A stretch of 64,000 nt of DNA from Aggregatimonas sangjinii (GCF_005943945.1 NZ_CP040710.1:1375001-1439000); one strand, 5' to 3'; shown: positions 8,707 to 17,005, counted from the stretch's first letter. Translations and numbers: made by a program. The notes: generated by a model from the letters alone, not told the origin.

Positions 8707-9036
8707 CTATTTATTTTGTGTTACCAGATTCGTTGCACTGCGCAATTCGTCCCAAGTCGTGTCGAGCTCCTTTAGAAAAAGTTTACCGGTTTCTGTAAGC
8801 GTGTAATACTTTCGTGGTGGTCCCGAGGTAGATTCTTCCCACCGGTAATTCAACAACCCGGCATTTTTCAATCGGGTCAGTAGGGGATAAATGGTACCCT
8901 CTACAACGAGCATTTTCGCATCTTTTAGCGTGCCCAGGATTTCGGAGGCATACTTGTCCTTTCCATTCAGAATAGAGAGGATGCAGTACTCCAGCACTCC
9001 TTTGCGCATTTGTGCTTTTGTGTTTTCTACGTTCAT
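8707..9036 (-). CDS. PadR-family transcriptional regulator
   Basis: Small winged-helix repressor, 109 aa from the chosen start. Recognisable parts are KGVLEYCILSIL, ASEILGTLKDAKM, VVEGTIYPLLTRLKNAGLL and GPPRKYYTLTETG, the last being the PadR wing. The frame is open upstream to 9114, but that adds a 26-residue Lys-rich, low-complexity lead. The internal Met giving MNVENTKAQMRKG is the standard PadR N-terminus and is preceded by AAAAGAAAC. PadR proteins usually repress neighbouring membrane or stress genes and respond to a ligand. Adjacent upstream of pspC and head-GIN, it most likely controls them and itself. Confidence 0.9.
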   Translation of the reverse strand: MNVENTKAQMRKGVLEYCILSILNGKDKYASEILGTLKDAKMLVVEGTIYPLLTRLKNAGLLNYRWEESTSGPPRKYYTLTETGKLFLKELDTTWDELRSATNLVTQNK

Positions 9037-9253
9037 AGTTTCTTTTTGCTTTGTATGCCCGATCGCTTCATTAAGGGGTTTCTTTTGTTTCTTTTTTGTC
9101 GCGGTCTTTTGCATAGATTAACTGTTCGTTTCTTGTGCTGAATCCATTTCAGTAGCTATTCTGGCTAGAGATAGATACCGAAGTGAATTCGGCATAAATT
9201 GATGAATAAACTCCTTTACTAACTCGGGTGTGATGAGTACCCGTAATTCGAGA

Positions 9254-9769
9254 CTAATTTGGTTTGTATTGATGGTCGTAACTCAATTCACGTTTTATTT
9301 TCCAACCGGCGGCGTCTTTAATCCAAACATGGGTGAATTGTGCTTCGTCGCCTTTTTGGTAATTTCCGTTTTCATCTAGAGATTCGAACCGGTGAATGCC
9401 ATGCTGTATGGCGCCATAGAGCTCCCCATCTTTATAAAGCGGATATACTTTTAAACTATTCGGAAATAATATTCTTTTTGAAGGCTGCGGTGCATTTTTG
9501 TCCCAATTGGCACAGTTCTCTCTCATCGGGGCTAAAAAGTTGTCTCTTCCCGAAGTCAGTCCTCCCTTATCGTGATAAAATTCAAAATCCTCCGTGAAAA
9601 TAGTTTCAAGAACCTCCGGCGCACAGCTATCGAAAGCGGCATCGAATAAAATGCTATCCTGTGTCTTCAAGGTCTGATAGAGATTTGAATTTTCGGCAAC
9701 TTGGCCAGATACGGTATTCAATACCGCTAGCGAGACGCCAAAACAGAAGATATATTTAAAAAGCTTCAT
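9254..9769 (-). CDS. Secreted NTF2-like (DUF4440/SnoaL-type) protein
   Basis: 171 aa with a signal peptide (residues 1–22, cleavage likely after VSG/Q). The mature protein has the NTF2-like pattern: an N-terminal helix (TLKTQDSILFDAAFDSCAPEVLETIFTEDFEFYHDKGG), a middle cone, and the strand pair AQFTHVWIKDAAGWKIKRELSYDH. Such domains bind small ligands or act as ketosteroid-isomerase-like enzymes; no activity can be assigned. Its ATG overlaps the stop of the DUF4870 gene by one base (TAATG), so the two are probably translated together. Confidence 0.8.
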   Translation of the reverse strand: MKLFKYIFCFGVSLAVLNTVSGQVAENSNLYQTLKTQDSILFDAAFDSCAPEVLETIFTEDFEFYHDKGGLTSGRDNFLAPMRENCANWDKNAPQPSKRILFPNSLKVYPLYKDGELYGAIQHGIHRFESLDENGNYQKGDEAQFTHVWIKDAAGWKIKRELSYDHQYKPN

Positions 9770-10251
9770 TATTTAATGAATTTTACGGTGATGGGGTAGG
9801 TAAAGGTTTCCCCTTCGTTTGTTTTGATGGTCGCAAGAATGGTATACACGATATTGACGATGACCAAAGCGAATTTCATGAGGCCTGCTATCCCTACTGG
9901 AAGCAACCATTTGCCGAACTGAAAATCGTCGCTATTGAAATTAATGTTCAGATTGTTAAAATTGCTCAATCCTTCAAATCCAAAATGGCCGAAATTGAAA
10001 AGATCCGGAAAGAAACCTACGAAAAACGGAATGCTGATAATACCGAGGATGATGGAATAGAGAAACATGCTGATCTGAAAATTCAGGGCTTGTTTTCCGT
10101 TGTGGTCAACAAATTTATAATCGTTTTTGTTCGCCGTCCAAAGTACCAGTGGCACTATAAAATTCCCGAAAGGAATAAAAAACCTTGAAAAGGTAGAGGC
10201 GTGTATTAAAGCCGATAAATTTCGCTCGTGTTTTGTAATGGTATCTGTCAT
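9769..10251 (-). CDS. DUF4870-family membrane protein
   Basis: 160 aa with about four membrane segments. The family signature is clear: ERNLSALIHASTFSRFFIPFGNFIVPLVLW, then KQALNFQISMFLYSIILGI near residue 55, and a C-terminal VNIVYTILATIKTNEGETFTYPI. DUF4870 proteins are Tic20-like small membrane proteins of unknown role. The middle loop (FGHFGFEGLSNFNNLNINFN) is Phe/Asn-rich. It is the first gene of a two-gene unit with the NTF2-like gene (TAATG overlap at 9769). A good promoter lies directly upstream. Confidence 0.85.
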   Translation of the reverse strand: MTDTITKHERNLSALIHASTFSRFFIPFGNFIVPLVLWTANKNDYKFVDHNGKQALNFQISMFLYSIILGIISIPFFVGFFPDLFNFGHFGFEGLSNFNNLNINFNSDDFQFGKWLLPVGIAGLMKFALVIVNIVYTILATIKTNEGETFTYPITVKFIK

Positions 10252-10270
10252 AGCTTATTATTTGCTAATA

Positions 10271-10303
10271 CAAATATATGTCTAAAAAAAGGTACTATGC
10301 AAA
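10271..10303 (-). promoter_or_regulatory. Promoter of the DUF4870 / NTF2-like unit
   Basis: On the minus strand: -33 TTTG (10300–10303), a 21-base spacer, then -7 TATATTTG (10271–10278), a full match to the Bacteroidota consensus. The start codon is about 20 bases downstream. Confidence 0.6.
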
Positions 10304-10379
10304 ACAAAGTACTAAATATTAACAAATTTTTAACACTAGCTTAAATGGATTTAATTCAATACTTTTAATCTCTAAATCG

Positions 10380-10841
10380 ATGATAATGGTAGTATCTACG
10401 GGCAGTGTCAATGCTTTTATGTTCTTTAAATTACCCTCGGCGTGGTGGTGCGGCGTACGCTTAAAATATATGGACGACACGAAGGCAATTGCCTCCGTAC
10501 GGCACAGATGGGCGAATCAGAATCCGTTCAAATCAATGTTTTGGGCGGTACAAGGTATGGCTGCCGAGTTGGCCACGGGGGCAATGGTGACATCCCAAAT
10601 ACGGGCAACTGGTAAGCGGATATCGATGTTGGTACAAAACAATACGGCCAATTTTTCAAAGAAAGCCACAGGTCGTATTACGTTTACCTGCGAGGATGGT
10701 CATTTAATAAAAGACGCCCTTGAAAAGACCATTGCCACTGGCGAAGGGCAGACCATTTGGATGAAGTCTGTCGGTGTGAACAAAGATGGGGTAGTGGTCT
10801 CCACTTTTAATTTTGAGTGGACGGTGCGTCTGAAGAAATGA
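10380..10841 (+). CDS. DUF4442 hotdog-fold protein (thioesterase-like)
   Basis: 153 aa. The sequence follows the DUF4442 pattern: FMFFKLPSAWWCGVRLKYMD, RHRWANQNPFKSMFWAVQGMAAELATG, then a β-rich half with FTCEDG. DUF4442 belongs to the hotdog fold related to acyl-CoA thioesterases (PaaI-like); an esterase role is inference only. It is divergent from the DUF4870 gene. The first residues before FMFFKLP vary in this family, so the ATG at 10380 is acceptable but the Met two codons later is equally possible. Confidence 0.8.
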   Translation: MIMVVSTGSVNAFMFFKLPSAWWCGVRLKYMDDTKAIASVRHRWANQNPFKSMFWAVQGMAAELATGAMVTSQIRATGKRISMLVQNNTANFSKKATGRITFTCEDGHLIKDALEKTIATGEGQTIWMKSVGVNKDGVVVSTFNFEWTVRLKK

Positions 10842-10969
10842 TTGCCGGTGTAAACTCAAAAGAACCAAAGCGGTTATACCACAGTAGGCACTTAGGCCTT
10901 ACATTTCTTCGGGCGCAGTGTTGCAAAAGTATTTCTTCAAAGATGCAACGAACCTAGCTGTTAACAAAT

Positions 10970-10999
10970 TTTGGCATAAGGATTACGGCATATTTTTTG
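10970..10999 (+). promoter_or_regulatory. Promoter of the small membrane protein–mutL unit
   Basis: -33 TTTG at 10970–10973, a 17-base spacer, then TATTTTTTG at 10991–10999 (consensus TAnnTTTG with one extra T). The predicted start of transcription is just before the ATG at 11021. This argues against the upstream in-frame TTG at 10997, which lies inside the -7 box. Confidence 0.55.
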
Positions 11000-11020
11000 A
11001 TTTTAAGTAACTTTACAGCT

Positions 11021-11320
11021 ATGGGTATGTTGGATAAAATCACAAAATTAAAACGGAATCGAACCTTTGATTATTCCCCTCGTTATTATAAGAATGATAC
11101 CGGTGGAAGTCCGTTCAAATTAGAGCATAAATTCGACAAATTTCGAACTACGGTCGATGCCCCGCGCGGACTCAAAAATAAGTTGGGGAATGCGATGGCC
11201 GACGCCAGGCGTAAAGGCGATCGCAATCTGAAAATCCGTTTTTTGATTATTTTAGGAATCCTTCTATTTATTTTCCTGTTCATTATTGATTTTGACCTTT
11301 CTATATTCCTTCCTCAATAA
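11021..11320 (+). CDS. Small conserved Flavobacteriia membrane protein upstream of mutL
   Basis: 99 aa from the chosen ATG (MGMLDKITKLKRNRTFDYSPRYY). A basic, soluble N-terminal two-thirds is followed by a single C-terminal transmembrane helix (IRFLIILGILLFIFLFIIDF, about residues 75–94), so it is probably tail-anchored. Proteins of this kind next to mutL in Flavobacteriia are, as I recall, often labelled riboflavin synthase subunit beta. Nothing here resembles lumazine or riboflavin synthase, so that name should not be used. Its stop overlaps the mutL ATG (TAATG), indicating coupled translation. Confidence 0.75.
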   Translation: MGMLDKITKLKRNRTFDYSPRYYKNDTGGSPFKLEHKFDKFRTTVDAPRGLKNKLGNAMADARRKGDRNLKIRFLIILGILLFIFLFIIDFDLSIFLPQ

Positions 11321-13182
11321 TGGCGGATATCATCAAACTCTTGCCGGACCATGTTGCCAACCAAATTGCAGCGGGCGAAGTGGTACAGCGGCCAGCTTCG
11401 GTAGTTAAAGAACTGCTTGAAAATGCCATTGACGCCGGTGCGACGAATGTAAAACTAATCGTTAAGGATGGGGGTAAGACCCTTATTCAAGTCATAGATG
11501 ATGGCAAAGGTATGAGCGAGACCGATGCCAGGTTGAGCTTTGAGCGTCATGCCACCTCTAAAATCGAAAAGGCAGAAGACCTGTTTCAATTGATGACCAA
11601 AGGGTTCCGGGGGGAGGCGTTGGCTTCTATCGCGGCCATTGCCCATGTTGAAATGCAGACCAAACCCAAAGACACCGAATTGGGCACCCATTTGAAGATA
11701 GAGGGCAGTACGGTCATTTTCCAAGAAGTGGCGGCGGTTCCCAGGGGCACATCAATGTGCGTGAAAAATCTATTCTTTAATATCCCGGCCAGGCGTAACT
11801 TTTTAAAGTCTGATACGGTAGAACTGCGGCATATTACAGACGAGTTTCACCGTGTGGCATTAGCGCATCCGCAAATCGCTTTTCATTACTATATCAACGG
11901 AAGCGAAATGTTCGGACTTCCCATTGGTAATTTAAGACAACGTATCGTGCACATTTTCGGCAGCAAGACCAACCAAAAGCTGGTGCCCGTAAGCGAAGAG
12001 ACCCAAGTGGTTAAAATAGGCGGTTTTATCATTAAACCCGAATTTGCCAAAAAGAGTAGGGGCGAACAATTTTTTTTCGTCAACGATAGGTTCATTAAAA
12101 GTCCGTATTTGCATCACGCCGTGCTTAATGCCTTCGAGGGTTTGATAAAGCCTTCGTACCACCCCGGCTACTTTCTGTATTTGCAGGTAGATCCCGCTTC
12201 TTTGGATATCAATATACACCCTACAAAAACCGAGGTGAAATTTGATGACGAGCATACTCTTTACGCCATTTTAAGATCTACCATAAAACATAGTTTGGGC
12301 CAATTCAATGTAGTTCCTGCAATCGACTTTGAGAGCGATCCTAATTTGGAAACGCCTTACGCCTATAAAAACAAATATGCACAGTTGCCAAAGGTGACCG
12401 TCGATGCCGGATTCAACCCTTTCTCCGAACCAAAAAGTTCCGATACCTTAACGAAGCCAAAGCAGCATCAGGTAAAGAAAAACTTGGGGGGACAATCATG
12501 GGAGAGTCTCTACGTCGGATTGGAATCGAAAATGGGCAATGAAATCGAATTCAAGGGTGAGCAATTCGAATCGGATACGATTACGGGCTCTTTGTTCGAG
12601 GAACAGGAAGACAGCACCCAAGCCTTGGCAACCACCTTTCAACTCAGGCGAAAATACATTGTAACCAGCATCAAATCGGGAATGGTGGTCATTGATCAGA
12701 GTCGGGCACATCAACGCGTACTCTATGAAAAATTTTTACGAAGCGGTACCGGAAAGCAGTCCGTAAGCCAACAACTGTTGTTTCCCTTATCCGTATCCTT
12801 TTCGAAATCCGATATGGCAGTGCTTGAAGAAATCAAGGATTCCTTAAAAGCGATCGGTTTTGATTTTACCGCTACGTCTAGTGATGTAAAAATTTCAGGA
12901 GTACCTTTATTGGTGCCGGAAAGCGAGGTAGGTATGGTTCTTGATCAGCTTATAGCTGACTGCCAGCAAGAGGTGAGCGGGGATAGTTTTTCGCAAACCG
13001 ATCTGCTTTCCAAGACCTTGGCGAAAAGTTTGGCCGTAAAGACCGGTGAGGTACTGGAAACTGCTTCGCAATTGGCTTTGGTCAATGATTTATTTGCCTG
13101 CAAGGAGCCTATGGCGAGCCCGTTTCACAAACCTGTTTATATTACGATTACCGAAAACGATATTGATAAAAAGTTTATATAA
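11320..13182 (+). CDS. mutL: DNA mismatch repair protein MutL
   Basis: 620 aa, normal length. The N-terminal GHKL ATPase has E34 in ELLENAIDAGA, DDGKGM at 60–65 and GFRGEAL at 95–101. The transducer region includes FFFVNDRFIKSPYLHHAV and PASLDINIHPTKTEVKF. After a linker (about 330–430) comes the C-terminal dimerization domain. The endonuclease motif DQHA(x)2E(x)4E is degenerate here: residues 459–470 read DQSRAHQRVLYE, and the C-terminus has SPFHKP where endonuclease MutLs have CPHGRP. It is second in a tight operon, overlapping the small membrane protein by one base and directly abutting the first rhomboid. Confidence 0.96.
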   Translation: MADIIKLLPDHVANQIAAGEVVQRPASVVKELLENAIDAGATNVKLIVKDGGKTLIQVIDDGKGMSETDARLSFERHATSKIEKAEDLFQLMTKGFRGEALASIAAIAHVEMQTKPKDTELGTHLKIEGSTVIFQEVAAVPRGTSMCVKNLFFNIPARRNFLKSDTVELRHITDEFHRVALAHPQIAFHYYINGSEMFGLPIGNLRQRIVHIFGSKTNQKLVPVSEETQVVKIGGFIIKPEFAKKSRGEQFFFVNDRFIKSPYLHHAVLNAFEGLIKPSYHPGYFLYLQVDPASLDINIHPTKTEVKFDDEHTLYAILRSTIKHSLGQFNVVPAIDFESDPNLETPYAYKNKYAQLPKVTVDAGFNPFSEPKSSDTLTKPKQHQVKKNLGGQSWESLYVGLESKMGNEIEFKGEQFESDTITGSLFEEQEDSTQALATTFQLRRKYIVTSIKSGMVVIDQSRAHQRVLYEKFLRSGTGKQSVSQQLLFPLSVSFSKSDMAVLEEIKDSLKAIGFDFTATSSDVKISGVPLLVPESEVGMVLDQLIADCQQEVSGDSFSQTDLLSKTLAKSLAVKTGEVLETASQLALVNDLFACKEPMASPFHKPVYITITENDIDKKFI

Positions 13183-13926
13183 ATGAACCGATTGACCGAA
13201 GCCATTAAGCACTTATTGATTATAAATGTGCTGTTTTTTGTTGCTACACAGCTTTATGGCGATCAAATGTACCAGTGGTTTTCGTTATGGTTTCCCCAAA
13301 ATGAATATTTCGGTTTTTGGCAAGTAGCGAGTCATATGTTCATGCACGGAGGGTTCATGCATATCGCATTCAACATGTACGCACTTTGGGCTTTTGGCAC
13401 CCCTTTGGAGCGAATGTGGGGAAGAAATAAATTCCTGTTTTTCTATTTATCGGCAGGTTTGGGCGCAGCGCTGTTGCACACGGGAATCAACTATTATTAT
13501 TTCAATGAAGGGTTGACGACGATTGTAAACTCCGGTATTTCGGAGCAAGAAGTCATTGATATCATTTCCTCTGGAAAGTACATGCCCGATTGGTACAATC
13601 TAGCTAGCCAGAGTACCATCGATAATTTTTTGAGTGCTTACAATACGCCTGCGGTAGGTGCTTCCGGGGCCATATACGGTGTTTTGGTCGCCTATGCCTT
13701 TAGTTATCCTGAAGCTGAACTAATGCTTATTTTTCTGCCGGTGCCTGTAAAAGCGAAGTATTTTGTACCTGTTTTGCTGTTATTGGATTTATTTTCGGGA
13801 GTGACAGGTTACGGTATCTTTGGTCAAGGTATCGCGCACTTTGCCCACATAGGAGGTGCGGTCGCCGGTTTTCTTATTATGTGGTTTTGGAAAAAAAATC
13901 AATTTAACGACAAACGCTGGAATTAA
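13183..13926 (+). CDS. Rhomboid intramembrane serine protease (first of pair)
   Basis: 247 aa, six predicted membrane segments. The catalytic serine is S161 in VGASGAIYG and the histidine H222 in AHIGGAVAG. MFMHGGFMHIAFNMYALWAFG supplies the conserved H-x-x-N region near residue 65. An inserted polar stretch between membrane segments (about residues 105–155, TTIVNSGISEQEV to LSAYNTP) is longer than in GlpG-like enzymes and probably faces the periplasm. It starts one base after the mutL stop and overlaps the next rhomboid by one base. Substrates are unknown. Confidence 0.93.
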   Translation: MNRLTEAIKHLLIINVLFFVATQLYGDQMYQWFSLWFPQNEYFGFWQVASHMFMHGGFMHIAFNMYALWAFGTPLERMWGRNKFLFFYLSAGLGAALLHTGINYYYFNEGLTTIVNSGISEQEVIDIISSGKYMPDWYNLASQSTIDNFLSAYNTPAVGASGAIYGVLVAYAFSYPEAELMLIFLPVPVKAKYFVPVLLLLDLFSGVTGYGIFGQGIAHFAHIGGAVAGFLIMWFWKKNQFNDKRWN

Positions 13927-14795
13927 TGGGGAACGGAGGATTACGATATCAGTACAGTAGATTGAACATTGCCGAGAAGCTTATAGTGATTACCGTTTCG
14001 GTGTTTATCGTGAATGGGCTGTTGCCTTTTCTTTTTCGGTGGGACCCCATAGTTATAGAACAATGGTTCCGGCTTCCTAGCAATCTAGGCGATTTTTTGG
14101 GCAAACCATGGTCATTGGTCACCTATGCATTTTTTCACGGTGGGTTTGGCCATATTTTTTGGAATATGCTCATTCTGTATTTCTTCGCACGTATTTTCTT
14201 TAATCTCTTTGACAGCAAGCGTTTTATCAACGTATATTTTTTGGGAATCATAGCAGGCGGACTTCTCTTTATGGCAGGCTACAATGTATTTCCGGCCTTT
14301 TTTAAGCAAAATGCCGTGTTGATAGGTGCCTCTGCCGGGGTAAGGGCTATTATGATTTTTATCTGCGCCTATTTGCCGAATCAGGAGGTACGGCTTATCT
14401 TCTTTAACGTAAAGCTGTGGTATATTGGTGTTTTTGTTATTGTGATGGACTTGATACAAATGCCCATTGGCAATGCCGGGGGACAGTTGGCCCATTTGGG
14501 CGGAGCGTTATTGGGCTATGTCTATGCCCGGCAATTGGTTCAAGGCAATGATATTGGCTCCGGATTTTCCAAATTTTTGGATAGTATGGCAGGGCTCTTT
14601 CAGAAGAAGGAGAAAAAAGCCCCGATGAAAACGGTGTATCGAAAAGAAAACACGAAAGCCGCCCAGCCTGATTATGGAAAAGAAGCCAACCAGCGAAAAA
14701 TCGATGCGATTTTGGACAAAATCAGCAAATCGGGTTACGAAAGCCTATCCAAAGCTGAAAAGGACTTTTTGTTCAAGGCGGGTAAAGAAGATTAG
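13926..14795 (+). CDS. Rhomboid intramembrane protease with cytoplasmic tail (second of pair)
   Basis: 289 aa. The catalytic pair is S136 in IGASAGVRA and H190 in AHLGGALLGY. FFHGGFGHIFWNMLILYFF gives the conserved H-x-x-N region near residue 75. Six membrane segments end at about residue 205. A basic hydrophilic tail of about 80 residues follows and ends in a short helical segment (RKIDAILDKISKSGYESLSKAEKDFLFKAGK). This segment resembles the C-terminal motif of DUF6576-type tails on Bacteroidota rhomboids. It overlaps the first rhomboid by one base (TAATG) and precedes the EEP gene by four bases. Confidence 0.92.
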   Translation: MGNGGLRYQYSRLNIAEKLIVITVSVFIVNGLLPFLFRWDPIVIEQWFRLPSNLGDFLGKPWSLVTYAFFHGGFGHIFWNMLILYFFARIFFNLFDSKRFINVYFLGIIAGGLLFMAGYNVFPAFFKQNAVLIGASAGVRAIMIFICAYLPNQEVRLIFFNVKLWYIGVFVIVMDLIQMPIGNAGGQLAHLGGALLGYVYARQLVQGNDIGSGFSKFLDSMAGLFQKKEKKAPMKTVYRKENTKAAQPDYGKEANQRKIDAILDKISKSGYESLSKAEKDFLFKAGKED

Positions 14796-14799
14796 CCTA

Positions 14800-15828
14800 G
14801 TGAAACGACTTTCCTTTTTCGATAAAATCCTATTTCTCATCAACTCTCTTTTGGCACTGGCACTGCTGCTTGCCTGTTTGGTGCCATTCGTTCCAGCGGA
14901 TGAATTTCCCTTTATAGCGATACTTAGTCTGGGGGTGCCGATTCTGGTCGGTTTCAACCTCTTGTTTTTGTGCTATTGGCTATTGCGAAAGAAACGGCAG
15001 ATGGTAGTTTCGCTCATTGTATTGATTCTTGGCTATTTTACCGTGGGCTCTTTTATCGGATTTGAATTTTCAGACGAAGGGATCGTAGAAGAGGATTTAA
15101 AAGTGATGACGTTCAATGTGCGCAAGTTCAACCGCTATGAGGCTATAAAACGACCCAATGTCTTCGAGGAGACTTTAGCTTTTATATTCGCAGAGGACCC
15201 TGATATACTTTGTGTGCAAGAGGTAGACTATCGAAAGCGCGAGGCTTTTAAAGAGCGATACCCCTATCAGCATTTACGGTATGATAATTATGGACATAAG
15301 TCGTTAATGGCTATTTTTTCCAAATATCCTATAGTGAAATCGAATACGTTGGACTGGCCCAATTCGATGAACAATGGATGTTATGCTGATATTCTGTATC
15401 AAAAGGATACGATTCGCGTCTATAATTTGCATATGGAATCGTTACAGATCAACCCTTCTAAGGAATACATGGTGCGGGAGGCGAAGCCGAGGCTCTATAA
15501 GAGTTTGAGCAGAATTTTTAAAAAACAATCCATTCAAGCCAAGGCCTTTAGGAGACATCGTGATTCGGTCAAATATAAGACGATTGTTTGCGGCGATTTC
15601 AACAATACCCAATTCTCGAATTCGTATCGCGTAGTCAAAGGAGACATGTATGACACCTTTTTGGAAAAAGGGAATGGTTTGGGCACCACCTACAGTTTCC
15701 TTGGCCTTCCCTATAGAATCGACTATATTTTAGCGGACCCGTCTTTTGAGACGGTAACGCATAAAAATTATGACGTTCATTTTTCGGATCATTTTCCCGT
15801 AATGGCCTCATTTCGATTGGAGGAATAG
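14800..15828 (+). CDS. Membrane-anchored endonuclease/exonuclease/phosphatase-family protein
   Basis: 342 aa from a GTG four bases after the rhomboid stop; AAGAAG just before it can serve as a ribosome site. The open frame extends further upstream to 14674, but that stretch overlaps the rhomboid gene and encodes nothing conserved. Three membrane helices occupy about residues 1–95. A catalytic EEP domain follows with MTFNVRKFNRYE, CVQEVDYRKRE, CGDFNNTQ and a terminal SDHFPVMASF holding the catalytic Asp-His. EEP enzymes are metal-dependent phosphodiesterases; DNase, sphingomyelinase or phosphatase activity cannot be separated here. Last gene of the mutL-rhomboid operon. Confidence 0.88.
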   Translation: MKRLSFFDKILFLINSLLALALLLACLVPFVPADEFPFIAILSLGVPILVGFNLLFLCYWLLRKKRQMVVSLIVLILGYFTVGSFIGFEFSDEGIVEEDLKVMTFNVRKFNRYEAIKRPNVFEETLAFIFAEDPDILCVQEVDYRKREAFKERYPYQHLRYDNYGHKSLMAIFSKYPIVKSNTLDWPNSMNNGCYADILYQKDTIRVYNLHMESLQINPSKEYMVREAKPRLYKSLSRIFKKQSIQAKAFRRHRDSVKYKTIVCGDFNNTQFSNSYRVVKGDMYDTFLEKGNGLGTTYSFLGLPYRIDYILADPSFETVTHKNYDVHFSDHFPVMASFRLEE

Positions 15829-16131
15829 GAGGTAACAGTCCGTAACATCCGCTATAATATGTAAGACGAGGGCTATTCCTAAAACACGTGTTTTTCGAAG
15901 TGATAGAAGGCTGAGGTAAACAGCTATCGCCCAATAGGAATGTAAGGGATGGTAATCAATACTACAGCGATTCGAGTCGAAAATAGGGTTCGCCCAAAGA
16001 TGATCGATATCGATTAATATACCTGCCCAAAGAATAAGAATTACTTTTACCCGGTTTTGCTTGAAAAATAGGACCCCGATAAGCACCGGAACAATAAAAT
16101 GGATACCGTAGTGTATCAGCTCCCTAAACAT
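15808..16131 (-). CDS. DUF6122 membrane protein
   Basis: 107 aa, about four membrane segments. The pattern ELIHYGIHFIVPVLIGVLFF, LIDIDHLWANPIFDSNRCSIDYHPLHSY and HIIADVTDC matches the DUF6122 family. The many conserved His/Asp residues recall membrane metal-dependent hydrolases (YdjM-like), but activity is unproven. It overlaps the wbqC stop by 8 bases and the EEP gene tail by 21 bases (convergent). It is the last gene of the minus-strand block. Confidence 0.8.
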   Translation of the reverse strand: MFRELIHYGIHFIVPVLIGVLFFKQNRVKVILILWAGILIDIDHLWANPIFDSNRCSIDYHPLHSYWAIAVYLSLLSLRKTRVLGIALVLHIIADVTDCYLLFLQSK

Positions 16132-16819
16132 TTAAAAAATCTGTGTTTTGATTCTTTAAATAGGTCAATGCATTGGTACCCTCATTAAAAAGAAGGTCTA
16201 AAGTGCTTACATTTTTTATAAAACCATGGCGCTCCCCAAAAACCTGGGTATAGTGGTCAAAGGTAGACTCGAGATTTTGTTTTCGTTGGATTAAAAAACG
16301 CGCATCTAGCAGTTCATTTGGTGCCGTGTCGTAGACATTGGTTTTTGCCTGTGGAAGCGGTATTTGTAAACAGGAACAGATTACAGCTATGGTCTTGAGG
16401 TTAAAATCCAATAAAAATTTTTGCTCTTTTTCAAATAAGGGGGCGAGTTCATCCTCATAAAACTCAAAAAAAGGGGAAGTGCGATATGCCGTTTGTAAAG
16501 TACGCCAGTGTTGCCGTTGCCAGGCGTAATCGTTCTCGATCAGGACATCCTTATACTTTTGACGGCCTTGCATTCCTCCAACGTGCTTAATGGGAATACT
16601 GAGAATATGCTTGCCACGATCATTACAAATGTAACAGCGGTTACGATAGGTCTGCTTCTGGTAGTTATCGGCCATTTCCCAGCAAACATCATGTTGTGCC
16701 AAGGCCGAGAATGTCGCAATATTTGGAAAATAGGAGGGATGTAGGAGGATGTTCACGTTATCATTGGATTCAGGTACAAAGGTAACAAGGGTTTTGGTTT
16801 TCCTTGTTATACCTGACAT
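16124..16819 (-). CDS. WbqC-family protein
   Basis: 231 aa. Diagnostic stretches are ILLHPSYFPNIATFSALAQHDVCWEMADNYQKQTYRNRC and HILSIPIKHVGG, then WRTLQTAYRTSPFFEFYEDEL. WbqC-like proteins occur in polysaccharide loci, but in Flavobacteriia a copy sits by lepB/dapB/parAB as here; the biochemical role is unknown. The open reading frame includes about 20 residues (MSGITRKTKTLVTFVPESND) before the conserved start; no better Met exists inside, so the ATG at 16819 is kept. It overlaps DUF6122 by 8 bases. Confidence 0.85.
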   Translation of the reverse strand: MSGITRKTKTLVTFVPESNDNVNILLHPSYFPNIATFSALAQHDVCWEMADNYQKQTYRNRCYICNDRGKHILSIPIKHVGGMQGRQKYKDVLIENDYAWQRQHWRTLQTAYRTSPFFEFYEDELAPLFEKEQKFLLDFNLKTIAVICSCLQIPLPQAKTNVYDTAPNELLDARFLIQRKQNLESTFDHYTQVFGERHGFIKNVSTLDLLFNEGTNALTYLKNQNTDFLNV

Positions 16820-16845
16820 AAAACTACTATTCCCTTCTCGGATTG

Positions 16846-16853
16846 CAAATCTA
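16846..16853 (-). promoter_or_regulatory. Putative -7 element of wbqC–DUF6122
   Basis: Minus strand TAGATTTG, a match to TAnnTTTG, 27 bases before the wbqC ATG. No TTTG at the -33 distance. If real, wbqC now has its own promoter, which would be needed because the AT-rich insert separates it from lepB. Confidence 0.35.
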
Positions 16854-17005
16854 ACCGCAGGATTACTTATAGTTTTATTTGTTAGATATTATTTCTTAAT
16901 TTCAAATCGGTTGATGAGCTAATTTTTTTCTACTCTCGTAGTACTTTTTTAATCAAAAATAAAAACTTTAATATGTGGTAAGAGCAGGGTTAAATTATAG
17001 TAATT

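Noticed and set aside
8707-9114. Longer PadR start at 9114
   Set aside because: The extra 26 residues are Lys-rich filler before the normal PadR N-terminus, so the internal ATG at 9036 was preferred.
10997-11020. Upstream TTG start for the small membrane protein before mutL
   Set aside because: The TTG lies within the predicted -7 promoter element; the ATG at 11021 fits better.
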